A stretch of DNA of 22,968 bases from a virus: the IMG/VR virus record IMGVR_UViG_3300030380_003668, positions 1 to 22,968 of that record; one strand, given 5' to 3'. How positions within the stretch are numbered: position 1 is the stretch's first letter; each line of letters begins with the position of its first letter. Below are positions 1 to 6,870 of this stretch, in pieces. The translations under genes were made by a program, and so were the position numbers. The notes below the pieces were generated by a model. That model saw only the letters and a program-made list of their open reading frames with translations. It was not told where the DNA came from and did not search any database.

Positions 1-1
1 A

Positions 2-274
2 CAAATTATTGAATCGTATAAACTTGAAGTTGAAGACAGAGACAGTGCAAGAAAAAGAGAAGTAGAAATTGCAAAGGTCAAAAAGTTTGACTTTATGTTT
101 AATTTAACTGGACTTGTAGGTTTAGGAACATTTGTGTTTTTAGTTTATTCTATTGTTTATATTACTATTCCAGAGCACAATGAAAAAACCTTTTATACTT
201 TAATCGGTTTATGTGAGGGAATTGTATTAAGTATTTTTGGGTTTTACTTTGGTAGTTCAATGCGGAAAAATTAA
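2..274 (+). CDS. Membrane protein, holin-like (5' end missing)
   Basis: This is the C-terminal 90 residues of a gene that begins left of the window; the frame is open from base 2 and stops at 272-274. The visible part starts with a charged, probably helical stretch (SYKLEVEDRDSARKREVEIAK), then two hydrophobic segments at about residues 33-55 and 66-84, separated by a short polar loop (IPEHNEKTF). It ends in FGSSMRKN, similar to the YFGSS ending of phage holins of the three-helix type. A soluble helix followed by membrane spans at the C-terminus fits a holin or other small phage membrane protein. The function is inferred from topology only. The next gene begins 11 bases downstream. Confidence 0.6.
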   Translation, partial: QIIESYKLEVEDRDSARKREVEIAKVKKFDFMFNLTGLVGLGTFVFLVYSIVYITIPEHNEKTFYTLIGLCEGIVLSIFGFYFGSSMRKN

Positions 275-285
275 AACATTTATTT

Positions 286-1362
286 TTGGGCCTAGATCGA
301 AATAAGTTACATTCTAAAAGATACAAAGAACAGAAGCAGAACAATCCTAGGTATAGGCTGAAACCTGATGAAGCTGAAATCATACACGAATATAGAAGGG
401 CTAAACATGAATGTGAGAAGGAAGGTTTAGACCCTAGCACATTACACAGTGGATGGATAAAAAATAAAAATGCTAGTTTATATTTTAAATTACCTAAAAA
501 AGAGGAAGAAGACTATAAAAAGTTATTTAAAGAATTAGTTAAAGATTTAGAAAACCATTCACCTAGTTACAAAAAAATAAAGAGAAAAAAAATTAATGAT
601 GGACATTTGTTCTTTTGTTGTCCGAGTGATTTGCATATTGGTAAGTTATGCAGAACTTTTGTAAGTGGTCAAGAGTATAATAATCAAATTGCGGTTATTA
701 GAGCTTTGCAGGGTGTTAGAGGATGCATTCAAAAAGCAGAAGGGTTTAATATTGACAAAATTGTTTTTTTGTTATCTGGTGATTTGTTGCATGTTGATGG
801 AGGGCAAACAACTACAAAAGGAACTATTCAGCAGACAGACGGTTTATTTAGTGACAATTTTATAATTGCAAAAAAGTTAATGGTTGAAATAATAGAAATA
901 TTATTAAGTATTGCGGATGTTCATTTAATGTTTACAGCAGGGAATCATGATCATGTCACAGGCTTTTTAATGGCGCAAGTTTTACAAGCCCATTTTAGGA
1001 AAAGTAAAAATATAACTTTCGACATTGATTATACTATGCGTAAATACTACACTTATGGAAATGTTTTAGTTGGTAGCACTCATGGAGATAGAATTAAATG
1101 GGATTTATTGCCTATGTTAATGGCTGATGAATGTAAAGACTGGAGCAACACTAAATACCGTTATATGTTTACACAACATGTACACCATAAAATAAGCAAT
1201 AAAGATTTAATTGGCTGCACTATTGAAAGTTTAAGAAGTCCATCAGAGGCAGACTCATGGCATCACAAAAGCGGTTACCAATCTAGCAATAACAAAGCAA
1301 TTGAAAGCTTTTTATTTCATAAGCAATTCGGACAGGTTGCGAGAATAACACATTTATTTTAA
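286..1362 (+). CDS. Calcineurin-like metallophosphoesterase
   Basis: A 358-aa protein with the full set of metallophosphoesterase motifs in order: DLH (115-117), GD (165-166), GNHD (219-222), HGD (266-268) and HVHH (298-301). These residues normally bind two metal ions and hydrolyse phosphoesters; phage members are often predicted to act on nucleic acids or nucleotides, but the substrate here cannot be read. The first 100 residues are charged, helical and outside the catalytic fold, and could bind DNA. The start is TTG at 286: the frame opens only at 256 and no ATG occurs before about residue 199, well inside the catalytic domain. It lies 11 bases after the membrane protein and is followed by a 74-base gap with a possible promoter. 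Confidence 0.85.
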   Translation: MGLDRNKLHSKRYKEQKQNNPRYRLKPDEAEIIHEYRRAKHECEKEGLDPSTLHSGWIKNKNASLYFKLPKKEEEDYKKLFKELVKDLENHSPSYKKIKRKKINDGHLFFCCPSDLHIGKLCRTFVSGQEYNNQIAVIRALQGVRGCIQKAEGFNIDKIVFLLSGDLLHVDGGQTTTKGTIQQTDGLFSDNFIIAKKLMVEIIEILLSIADVHLMFTAGNHDHVTGFLMAQVLQAHFRKSKNITFDIDYTMRKYYTYGNVLVGSTHGDRIKWDLLPMLMADECKDWSNTKYRYMFTQHVHHKISNKDLIGCTIESLRSPSEADSWHHKSGYQSSNNKAIESFLFHKQFGQVARITHLF

Positions 1363-1388
1363 GTTATAATTATATTTTTTTTGTGTGT

Positions 1389-1422
1389 TTTGTAATTCGT
1401 ATTCTATTTATATATATATTTA
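1389..1422 (+). promoter_or_regulatory. Possible Bacteroidetes-type promoter
   Basis: In the gap before the 52-aa gene, TTTG at 1389-1392 is followed after 22 bases by TATATTTA (1415-1422), a one-base departure from the Bacteroidetes -7 box TAnnTTTG. The region is extremely AT-rich, so a chance match is possible. It is weaker than the element at 2283-2314. Confidence 0.35.
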
Positions 1423-1436
1423 CAAAAAAAACAATT

Positions 1437-1595
1437 ATGAACAGGGAAATAAAATATACAACACGAACCTTTTATGTAAAGGCAGATAAAATTGATACAC
1501 TTGTAGAATTTCAAGAAAAATGCAGGAACAATGGCAGACGTTCTTATAGTGAGGTATTAGTTGAATTAATGGAAAACTATAATAAAAATAATTAA
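1437..1595 (+). CDS. Small ribbon-helix-helix-like protein
   Basis: A 52-aa protein starting at ATG 1437, preceded by the A-rich stretch typical of starts in this window; the frame extends back to a TTG at 1383, but those 18 residues are hydrophobic and lie in the promoter-like gap. The layout (a strand around RTFYVKAD, a helix KIDTLVEFQEKCRNNG, then YSEVLVELMENY as a second helix) resembles a ribbon-helix-helix DNA-binding protein such as Arc or CopG. If so, it would bind DNA as a dimer and could be an early regulator. It is followed 2 bases later by the next gene. The assignment rests on pattern alone. Confidence 0.6.
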   Translation: MNREIKYTTRTFYVKADKIDTLVEFQEKCRNNGRRSYSEVLVELMENYNKNN

Positions 1596-1597
1596 TT

Positions 1598-1912
1598 ATG
1601 GAGTCATATGCTTTTTATAATAGTCATAATGACTACATGGAACATTGGGAACGTTACGAAAGACATAATATTTTACAACAAAGGTTAATTACTATTATAT
1701 TTCAAGCTAATTGGAATAAGAGAATAATAAACAGCCCAAACTTTATACTTTCAAATAATGATTTAAAAACTCATAAAAATAGGTTTGATCGTTATATTGA
1801 TTTAATAAATATAATTAGTAAAGAAATGAAACTATTAAATATCAACTATAATAAAAAGAGAATAAATAAAATAAAAAGAATATTAACTAAAATTAGAAAC
1901 TATGAAAATTAA
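1598..1912 (+). CDS. Hypothetical protein, basic and Asn/Ile-rich
   Basis: A 104-aa protein with no family I recognise. It begins with an aromatic segment (AFYNSHNDYMEHWERYERHN) and continues as predicted helices rich in Asn, Ile and Lys, ending in a strongly basic tail (KKRINKIKRILTKIRN). The basic C-terminus is compatible with nucleic-acid binding, but nothing more specific is visible. It starts 2 bases after the preceding stop and overlaps the next gene by 11 bases, so it is translated as part of the same run. The expected coding pattern and tight spacing support it as a real gene. Confidence 0.65.
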   Translation: MESYAFYNSHNDYMEHWERYERHNILQQRLITIIFQANWNKRIINSPNFILSNNDLKTHKNRFDRYIDLINIISKEMKLLNINYNKKRINKIKRILTKIRNYEN

Positions 1913-2276
1913 AGAAATAGCACAAAAATACAATTTAACAAAAGAAGACTTTTGGGAATTAAAAAGGGGTTCGCGATCAATGTGGATAATTACTCACGAC
2001 GCATGCGAAAAGATAGCAGCAAAAGAGAATATTCAATTTGGTGCGCCTACAATATATAGAGACAGCAACAAAGATGTTGCGATTGTTGGAGATGCAAAAC
2101 GTGGGAATAAAATTATTTGGAGCACAGGCGAAGCATCACCAGAAAACTGCAAAGCTCCTTACCCTTATGCAATGGCCGAGAAAAGGCTAAAAGATCGTTT
2201 AACGCTCAAATTAATTAATGCCTATGAATACGGTATTTATTCAGATGTAGAAGCAGACAATTTTAAAAAACAATAA
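1902..2276 (+). CDS. Conserved phage protein with MAEKR/EAD motif
   Basis: A 124-aa protein. The C-terminal half carries IIWSTGEASPENCK, YAMAEKRLKDRLTLKL and YSDVEADNF, a pattern I know from a widespread family of phage hypothetical proteins (commonly EKRAxDRxxLKL...YSEEEAD). In other phages it is often found near recombination genes, and here it sits a little upstream of a PD-(D/E)XK exonuclease and an SSB-like protein, so a role as or with a single-strand annealing protein is possible; that is inference from context. The N-terminus (KIKEIAQKYNLTKEDFWELKRG) looks like a short helical, helix-turn-helix-like start. It overlaps the previous gene by 11 bases and is the last gene before the strong promoter at 2283. 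Confidence 0.65.
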   Translation: MKIKEIAQKYNLTKEDFWELKRGSRSMWIITHDACEKIAAKENIQFGAPTIYRDSNKDVAIVGDAKRGNKIIWSTGEASPENCKAPYPYAMAEKRLKDRLTLKLINAYEYGIYSDVEADNFKKQ

Positions 2277-2282
2277 AAATAA

Positions 2283-2314
2283 TTTGCGTTTATAAATATA
2301 ATTATATATATTTG
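2283..2314 (+). promoter_or_regulatory. Bacteroidetes-type promoter
   Basis: TTTG at 2283-2286, a 20-base spacer, and TATATTTG at 2307-2314 give a full match to the Bacteroidetes primary-sigma promoter (TTTG around -33, TAnnTTTG around -7). It sits in the 58-base gap before the gene at 2335, about 20 bases from the start codon. It would drive the replication, recombination and modification genes downstream. It is the best single clue to the host phylum. Confidence 0.75.
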
Positions 2315-2334
2315 AATAAATAAAACTTAAAACT

Positions 2335-2559
2335 ATGAAAAAAGAAAGTAAAGGAAACAAACAAGCAGAAAAATTAATTAAAACGTTAAGAGAGAAAGTT
2401 TATCCTAAATTAAGCAATGACGATATAACAGACTTTAAAATAATGATGGCTGATCATTTAGGATTAGAGCTTCCAAGTTATTTAAAACCTCAAAAGAATT
2501 GGTTTGCTGAAAACATGAATGACGATCTTAATAATTTAAATGCATTAACAATAAAATAA
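2335..2559 (+). CDS. Small hypothetical protein
   Basis: A 74-aa protein of unknown function, the first gene after the promoter at 2283-2314. It starts with a Lys-rich helix (KKESKGNKQAEKLIKTLREK) and has an acidic, Asn-rich C-terminus (ENMNDDLNNLNALTIK). No catalytic or metal-binding motif is visible. Its ATG is preceded by TTAAAACT, almost the same context as the exonuclease gene that follows 6 bases downstream, so both probably use the same translation signal. Its place next to the exonuclease hints at an accessory role, but this cannot be tested from the sequence. Confidence 0.6.
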   Translation: MKKESKGNKQAEKLIKTLREKVYPKLSNDDITDFKIMMADHLGLELPSYLKPQKNWFAENMNDDLNNLNALTIK

Positions 2560-2565
2560 AAAACT

Positions 2566-3288
2566 ATGAAAAAAAATAATTTAAGTTATAGCGCACTTTC
2601 GCAATTTAAAAAATCCCCAAATCATTTATTGGCTTATTGGAATAAAGAATTTAAAACAACTGATGCAATGCAGTTTGGTTCATTAGTACATAAATTAATT
2701 TTACAGCCCGATACATTTGGCGATGACTTTGCAGTTTTTGAAGGTGCAAGACGTGCTGGAAAAGCATGGCAAGAATTTAGCCAAACCAACCAAGATAAAA
2801 CAATTATTAAACAATCTGAACTTGATGCAGCAAATAATATTTTAAATAATGCTATGCAGCACGATATAGTTAAAACAATGTTACAAAATGCAACAGCTAA
2901 AGAATTAGAACTTAATTGGCAACATAAAGAAGTTAATTTTAAAGGCTTTGCAGACATTTTAACAACTTATGAAGGTAAACAATGCGTTGTTGACATTAAA
3001 ACAACCACAGATGCTGGAAAACGTTTTGAACGTGATTTATATTATAATGATTACAAAATGCAGTTAGCAATGTATCAAGATCAGTTTGGAAAAGATTGTG
3101 AAGCTTATATAATAGCTATAGAAACAACAACTCCATTTAATGTACAAGTTTATAAATTAGATGATAGTTTATTATTTAAAGGGTGGATGGACTATGACTA
3201 TTTAACTGAAAAGTTTAAAGAATGGGACGGAAAACATTATAATAGTTCAATAATAGAAGTTAAAACAGAAATAGAAGAAATAATTTAA
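2566..3288 (+). CDS. RecE/YqaJ-like PD-(D/E)XK exonuclease
   Basis: A 240-aa protein with the layout of phage recombination exonucleases (the DUF3799 / PDDEXK-like group related to RecE and YqaJ). Visible motifs are the opening YSALSQFKKSPNH, FGSLVHKLIL with the active-site His 42, KELELNW (about 113-118), GFADIL with Asp 130, VVDIKTT with Asp 143 and Lys 145, and QLAMYQ (166-171), which aligns the substrate in this fold. It should resect double-stranded DNA ends to single strands for annealing recombination. The likely partners are an annealing protein (perhaps the 1902 gene) and the SSB-like protein at 3431. Length is normal for the nuclease domain alone, so it lacks the extra N-terminal region of E. 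coli RecE. Confidence 0.85.
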   Translation: MKKNNLSYSALSQFKKSPNHLLAYWNKEFKTTDAMQFGSLVHKLILQPDTFGDDFAVFEGARRAGKAWQEFSQTNQDKTIIKQSELDAANNILNNAMQHDIVKTMLQNATAKELELNWQHKEVNFKGFADILTTYEGKQCVVDIKTTTDAGKRFERDLYYNDYKMQLAMYQDQFGKDCEAYIIAIETTTPFNVQVYKLDDSLLFKGWMDYDYLTEKFKEWDGKHYNSSIIEVKTEIEEII

Positions 3289-3291
3289 AAA

Positions 3292-3438
3292 ATGGTAATT
3301 AATAACGAAATATTTGACACTTATAGGATTGAGGAGTCAAAAATAAAAGAAAGCATAAGTTTTTTAAAAGAAAATAATTATGTTGTAATAAAAAAAGATA
3401 AGTTTAACGAATTAATTAAAACAATAACAGATGAATAA
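3292..3438 (+). CDS. Small hypothetical protein (48 aa)
   Basis: An uninterrupted 48-codon frame starting at ATG 3292, three bases after the exonuclease stop, and ending at 3436-3438 inside the next gene, whose ATG lies in the shared ATGAATAA at 3431-3438. Without it there would be a 142-base hole in an otherwise packed operon, which supports it as real. The product is charged and helical, beginning MVINNEIFDTYRIEESKIKE and ending DKFNELIKTITDE. The ending looks like the Phe-x-x-Leu-rich tails of small regulatory proteins, but no family is recognised. Confidence 0.6.
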   Translation: MVINNEIFDTYRIEESKIKESISFLKENNYVVIKKDKFNELIKTITDE

Positions 3439-3679
3439 AGAAGAAATAATCTACTGCGGTAGTGGTAAAGTAATGAATGAAAATTGGTTAAAAGTAACAA
3501 TTAACCCTGCAAAAATTGCTAAATATATTGAAGAATATAACGGAAATAAATTTGTAAAGTTAAATATCAATATAAAGCAAGAAGCGGATCAGTACGGAAA
3601 AAATGTTAGTATTAGTGTAGATACGTGGAAACCAGAAAAAAAACAAACTAAAGTTGAAGAAGATGACTTACCCTTTTAA
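3431..3679 (+). CDS. Small protein with SSB-type acidic C-terminal tip
   Basis: An 82-aa protein whose last residues are EEDDLPF, the signature C-terminal tip of single-stranded DNA-binding proteins (DDDIPF in E. coli SSB), which recruits replication and repair partners. The body alternates hydrophobic and polar residues (WLKVTINPAKIAKYIE, FVKLNINIKQ, NVSISVDTWKP) as in a small beta-rich fold, but is shorter than the 100-115 residues of a normal OB domain. It could be a minimal SSB or a protein that uses an SSB-like tip to recruit partners. Position just after the exonuclease fits recombination or replication. It starts inside the preceding gene through ATGAATAA. Confidence 0.65.
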   Translation: MNKEEIIYCGSGKVMNENWLKVTINPAKIAKYIEEYNGNKFVKLNINIKQEADQYGKNVSISVDTWKPEKKQTKVEEDDLPF

Positions 3680-3729
3680 AGTTGATATAATATTAAATAG
3701 ATTTCAAAAAAATGGCTTAACGTTAAAAT

Positions 3730-4020
3730 ATGAGTTCACAAGAAAAATATAATAATTTTGGTGATGTGGTAAAATTTCGCATCACCAATTTATTAAAAAA
3801 AGGTTATGATGAATATTATATTAGAGATACATTCGGCCTTTCATTAAAATTTACAAGAAATGTTTTATGGCCTAAAATTCAAAAAGTAAAAATTGTTTAT
3901 TTTGGAAGCAAACAAGAATCTTATTACGAAAATGAAATGGACTACGGTAAATTAGAACTTAATTATAGTTTTAGTGAATTAAATAACAATAAAATACAAG
4001 CTTATAATAATTATGAATAA
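3730..4020 (+). CDS. Hypothetical protein upstream of the ParB-like gene
   Basis: A 96-aa protein of no recognised family. Residues 10-50 (GDVVKFRITNLLKKGYDEYYIRD and TFGLSLKFTRNVLWPKI) could form a helix-turn-helix: a helix, a turn at GL, then a helix with FTRNVLWPKIQ. This suggests, weakly, DNA binding. The C-terminus is polar and Asn/Tyr-rich. Its last 8 bases (ATGAATAA, 4013-4020) contain the start of the ParB-like gene, so the two are translationally coupled, and it may be a regulator or fourth member of that cassette. A 50-base gap without a clear promoter precedes it. Confidence 0.6.
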   Translation: MSSQEKYNNFGDVVKFRITNLLKKGYDEYYIRDTFGLSLKFTRNVLWPKIQKVKIVYFGSKQESYYENEMDYGKLELNYSFSELNNNKIQAYNNYE

Positions 4021-5143
4021 AATCAAACAACTAATAAAAAAAAATTTAAATAATTTAGATTTTGACGAAAAAATAAATTTGATCAATGATTTAAGATTGT
4101 TTTTGCATCAAAACAGCCCTTTTAAAAACGAACCTGTTGATTTTGTTAGGTGGGTTAAATGTGAAGATGTAGTTTCTAATGATTACAATCCAAATAAGGT
4201 AGCTCCTCCAGAAATGGAACTTTTAGAAGTCTCAATAATAAATGATGGTTATACTCAACCAATTGTTACTTGGGATAACTACGAAAAAAATAAAATAGAA
4301 GTTATTGATGGTTTTCATAGAAATAGAGTTGGTAAAGAATCTAAAATTATAAATAAAAGAATAAATGGTTACTTACCTGTTGTAAATATAAGAAATGAAC
4401 AATCTTCAAAAAACGATAGAATAGCATCTACTATTAGGCACAATAGAGCAAGAGGAAAACACCAAGTTAATGCAATGAGTGAAATTGTTATTGAATTAAA
4501 AAATAGAAACTGGACAAATAAAAGAATATCAAAACAGTTAGGTATGGATGAAGAAGAAGTTTTAAGGTTATGTCAAGTTAGTGGATTAGAGCATTTATTC
4601 AATGATAAAGATTTTTCAAAAGCTTGGGAATCATCTGATTATGTAGAAAATAATTATGAAATATTAACTGATGATGTTAGTGATGTTATCGACTTATATA
4701 AAATACCATTAGAAGATGATAAAGAAAGAATTTTTCACACTTACGATAAATGGGAATGTCACAAAGCAGGCTTTTATAAAAGCAAATTAAATGATTTATC
4801 ACACGAAGAATGTGAAAATAAATTTATAGAAATAATGACTAATGAAAAATTATTTGATGAATCACTAAATAGAGTTATAAATGAATGGAAATATAGTTGT
4901 GAACATTATCTTACAAATAAAGCAATGAATAGAATTGCTTGGTTAGGTCAAGCTGCAGTTTGTATATTATCTGGTGTTCCTTCAAAATATTCTACTGCTT
5001 GGAGTAAGTTAAATAAAGAACAACAAAATAAAGCAAACTTAATAGCTAACAAATATTTAAACATTTGGTTAGAAAAAAATAAAATGCAAAAATTAGATTT
5101 AGAAGATGCATTAAATATTAACAGACAAATTGAATTATATTAA
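4013..5143 (+). CDS. ibrB: IbrB-like ParB-domain protein with C-terminal phage module
   Basis: A 376-aa protein. Residues 45-150 form a ParB/Srx-type domain with YNPN (58-61), GYTQPI (79-84), DGFHR (99-103) and RHNRARGKH (142-150), the pattern of IbrB-type proteins; a helix-turn-helix (about 160-192: MSEIVIELKNRNWTNKRISK, then MDEEEVLRL) follows. Residues 238-355 are a separate module with WECHKAGFY, EWKYSCEHYLTN and AMNRIAWLGQA, which I know from other phage proteins where it can occur alone. ParB-fold domains bind CTP or act as nucleases or kinases; which applies here is unclear. It is directly followed, 2 bases apart, by the IbrA-like gene, the partner found in enterobacterial ibrAB. The gene symbol reflects family resemblance, not proven function. 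Confidence 0.8.
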   Translation: MNKIKQLIKKNLNNLDFDEKINLINDLRLFLHQNSPFKNEPVDFVRWVKCEDVVSNDYNPNKVAPPEMELLEVSIINDGYTQPIVTWDNYEKNKIEVIDGFHRNRVGKESKIINKRINGYLPVVNIRNEQSSKNDRIASTIRHNRARGKHQVNAMSEIVIELKNRNWTNKRISKQLGMDEEEVLRLCQVSGLEHLFNDKDFSKAWESSDYVENNYEILTDDVSDVIDLYKIPLEDDKERIFHTYDKWECHKAGFYKSKLNDLSHEECENKFIEIMTNEKLFDESLNRVINEWKYSCEHYLTNKAMNRIAWLGQAAVCILSGVPSKYSTAWSKLNKEQQNKANLIANKYLNIWLEKNKMQKLDLEDALNINRQIELY

Positions 5144-5145
5144 TT

Positions 5146-6354
5146 ATGGCAACAAAATACTATTTAAATAAAAACGTGCTACAAGCATCTAGAGAAAGGA
5201 TATTTAAAGTTTTTGATTCTTTTGAAAAATATTATATAAGTTTTTCTGGAGGTAAAGATTCAACTGTTATGACTCATTTAGTTTTAGATGAAGCTATAAA
5301 AAGAAATAAAAAAGTTGGGCTTTTGATAATAGATTTGGAAGCTCAATATGAAAATACAATTCAACATATAGAAGAAATTATTGAAAAGTATAAAGACAAT
5401 ATAGATTTACATTGGTTTTGTGGTGAATTATTATTAAGAAACGCAGTAAGTGATTTTCAACCAAAATGGACTTGTTGGGATAATAATAATGAAAATATAT
5501 GGGTTAGAGAAAAACCAAATAAAGCAAGTGATTTATCACAATATGATTTTTATGTTCCTAAAATGGAATTTGAAGAGTTTATGGTTTTATTTGGTAAATG
5601 GTATGCTCAAGACAAATTAACTGCTGGATTTATAGGTATAAGATCCGATGAAAGTTTACATAGATATCGAGCTATTACATCTAATAAGAAAAATTTAACT
5701 TATAATAATTATAAATGGACTACAAAACTTAATAATAATTTATTTAATGTTTATCCAATTTATGATTGGAGAACTGAAGATATATGGATTTTTCACTCAA
5801 AATATAAAAATTTATGTCATAATAAAATTTATGATTTAATGACAATGGCAGGTGTTAAATTAAGTAATCAAAGGTTGTGTCAACCTTATGGAGATGACCA
5901 AAAAAAAGGATTATGGTTGTATCATATTTTAGAAAGCAATACTTGGTATAAATTATTAAATAGAGTGAGTGGAGTTAATAGTGGTTCATTATATATTAAT
6001 GAAAAGGGTAATATTAATGGTTACAATAATGTTACAAAACCAGATAATCATACTTGGGAAAGTTATTGTAATTATTTACTTAAATCATTACCATATAAGA
6101 TGCAAATACATTATAAACAAAAATTTAAAAAGTTTATAGTTGGATGGAAAAAAAGAGGCTATGCAAAAATACCAGACGAAGCTCCGCACGATTTAGAAGT
6201 GAAATGTTGGGCTCCATCTTGGAAAAGAATGGTTAGATGTATTTTAAGAAATGATTATTACTGCAAAGGATTAGGTCAAACACAGCCAAAATCAGAAGCT
6301 TATGAAAAATATAAATCAATAAAATATAAAAGAAAATTAGAATCTGAATTATGA
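5146..6354 (+). CDS. ibrA: IbrA-like PAPS-reductase-family protein (DUF3440 type)
   Basis: A 402-aa protein with the PP-loop SGGKDST (34-40), the ATP-pyrophosphatase signature of the PAPS reductase / DndC superfamily. Further family motifs are FIGIRSDESLHRYRAI (about 164-179), YPIYDWRTEDIW (about 203-214) and a long C-terminal region with RLCQPYGDDQKKGLW, as in IbrA/DUF3440 proteins. PP-loop enzymes adenylate a substrate; relatives act in sulfate reduction or, as DndC, in putting sulfur into the DNA backbone. I see no DndC-type pattern of cysteines that would prove sulfur chemistry. It sits between the IbrB-like gene and a nuclease gene that overlaps its stop by 4 bases. IbrA and IbrB in E. 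coli prophages are linked to activation of eib genes. Confidence 0.85.
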   Translation: MATKYYLNKNVLQASRERIFKVFDSFEKYYISFSGGKDSTVMTHLVLDEAIKRNKKVGLLIIDLEAQYENTIQHIEEIIEKYKDNIDLHWFCGELLLRNAVSDFQPKWTCWDNNNENIWVREKPNKASDLSQYDFYVPKMEFEEFMVLFGKWYAQDKLTAGFIGIRSDESLHRYRAITSNKKNLTYNNYKWTTKLNNNLFNVYPIYDWRTEDIWIFHSKYKNLCHNKIYDLMTMAGVKLSNQRLCQPYGDDQKKGLWLYHILESNTWYKLLNRVSGVNSGSLYINEKGNINGYNNVTKPDNHTWESYCNYLLKSLPYKMQIHYKQKFKKFIVGWKKRGYAKIPDEAPHDLEVKCWAPSWKRMVRCILRNDYYCKGLGQTQPKSEAYEKYKSIKYKRKLESEL

Positions 6355-6851
6355 AAATATATAACATCAATTTAGAAAATAAAAATAAAATTTGGAATTG
6401 GTTAAAATCAAATAATATAGCTCAAAGAGGAAAATTTGATGGAAGCAAAGAAAAACAACTTATTGGACTAATTGGCGAGTTTGAATTTTATTATATTTTA
6501 TTTGGTTCTTATCCTCCATTTAAAAATACATTTGACAAAGGAGTTGATATATTGTATAATAATAAATCTATTGATGTGAAAACAATGTCTAGGAATGTTA
6601 ATTGTCAAGATCACTATGTAAACAATTTTCTTGAATGTCAATTAAAATATAATTGTGATATTATTGTTTTCTTATCTATCAATATGAAAAAAAATACTTT
6701 TCAAATATGTGGTTATATACCAAAAAAAGAAATATCAGAAAAAGGTATTTTATATAAGAAAGGAGATATAAGAACAAGAGATGATAAAACTAAATTTATT
6801 TGTGAAGAAAATATGTATGAAATTAAAAATGTAGATTTATATAAATTTTAA
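6351..6851 (+). CDS. PD-(D/E)XK-type nuclease coupled to the IbrA-like gene
   Basis: A 166-aa protein whose first half shows a restriction-nuclease core: GLIGEFEFYYILFG (Glu 43 and Glu 45 on the first core helix), FDKGVDILYNN (Asp 66) and SIDVKTMSR (Asp 75, Lys 77), giving the D...D-x-K pattern. Relatives include phage endonucleases and type II restriction enzymes. The second half (CDIIVFLSINMKKNTFQICG, then IPKKEI) also follows the usual order of this fold, with a strand for substrate contacts. It overlaps the IbrA-like stop by ATGA, so the two are translated together. It may cut unmodified or host DNA while the ParB/PP-loop pair modifies or regulates; that link is inference. No specificity can be read. 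Confidence 0.7.
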   Translation: MKIYNINLENKNKIWNWLKSNNIAQRGKFDGSKEKQLIGLIGEFEFYYILFGSYPPFKNTFDKGVDILYNNKSIDVKTMSRNVNCQDHYVNNFLECQLKYNCDIIVFLSINMKKNTFQICGYIPKKEISEKGILYKKGDIRTRDDKTKFICEENMYEIKNVDLYKF

Positions 6852-6870
6852 AAACTATAAAAAACTAAAT

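Noticed and set aside
1383-1436. TTG start extending the ribbon-helix-helix-like gene by 18 residues
   Set aside because: The extra residues are hydrophobic and lie in an AT-rich gap with a promoter-like site; ATG 1437 has the usual A-rich leader.
3663-3752. 29-codon frame between the SSB-like and 3730 genes
   Set aside because: It overlaps both neighbours in other frames, is very short, and both flanks are already explained; no supporting pattern.
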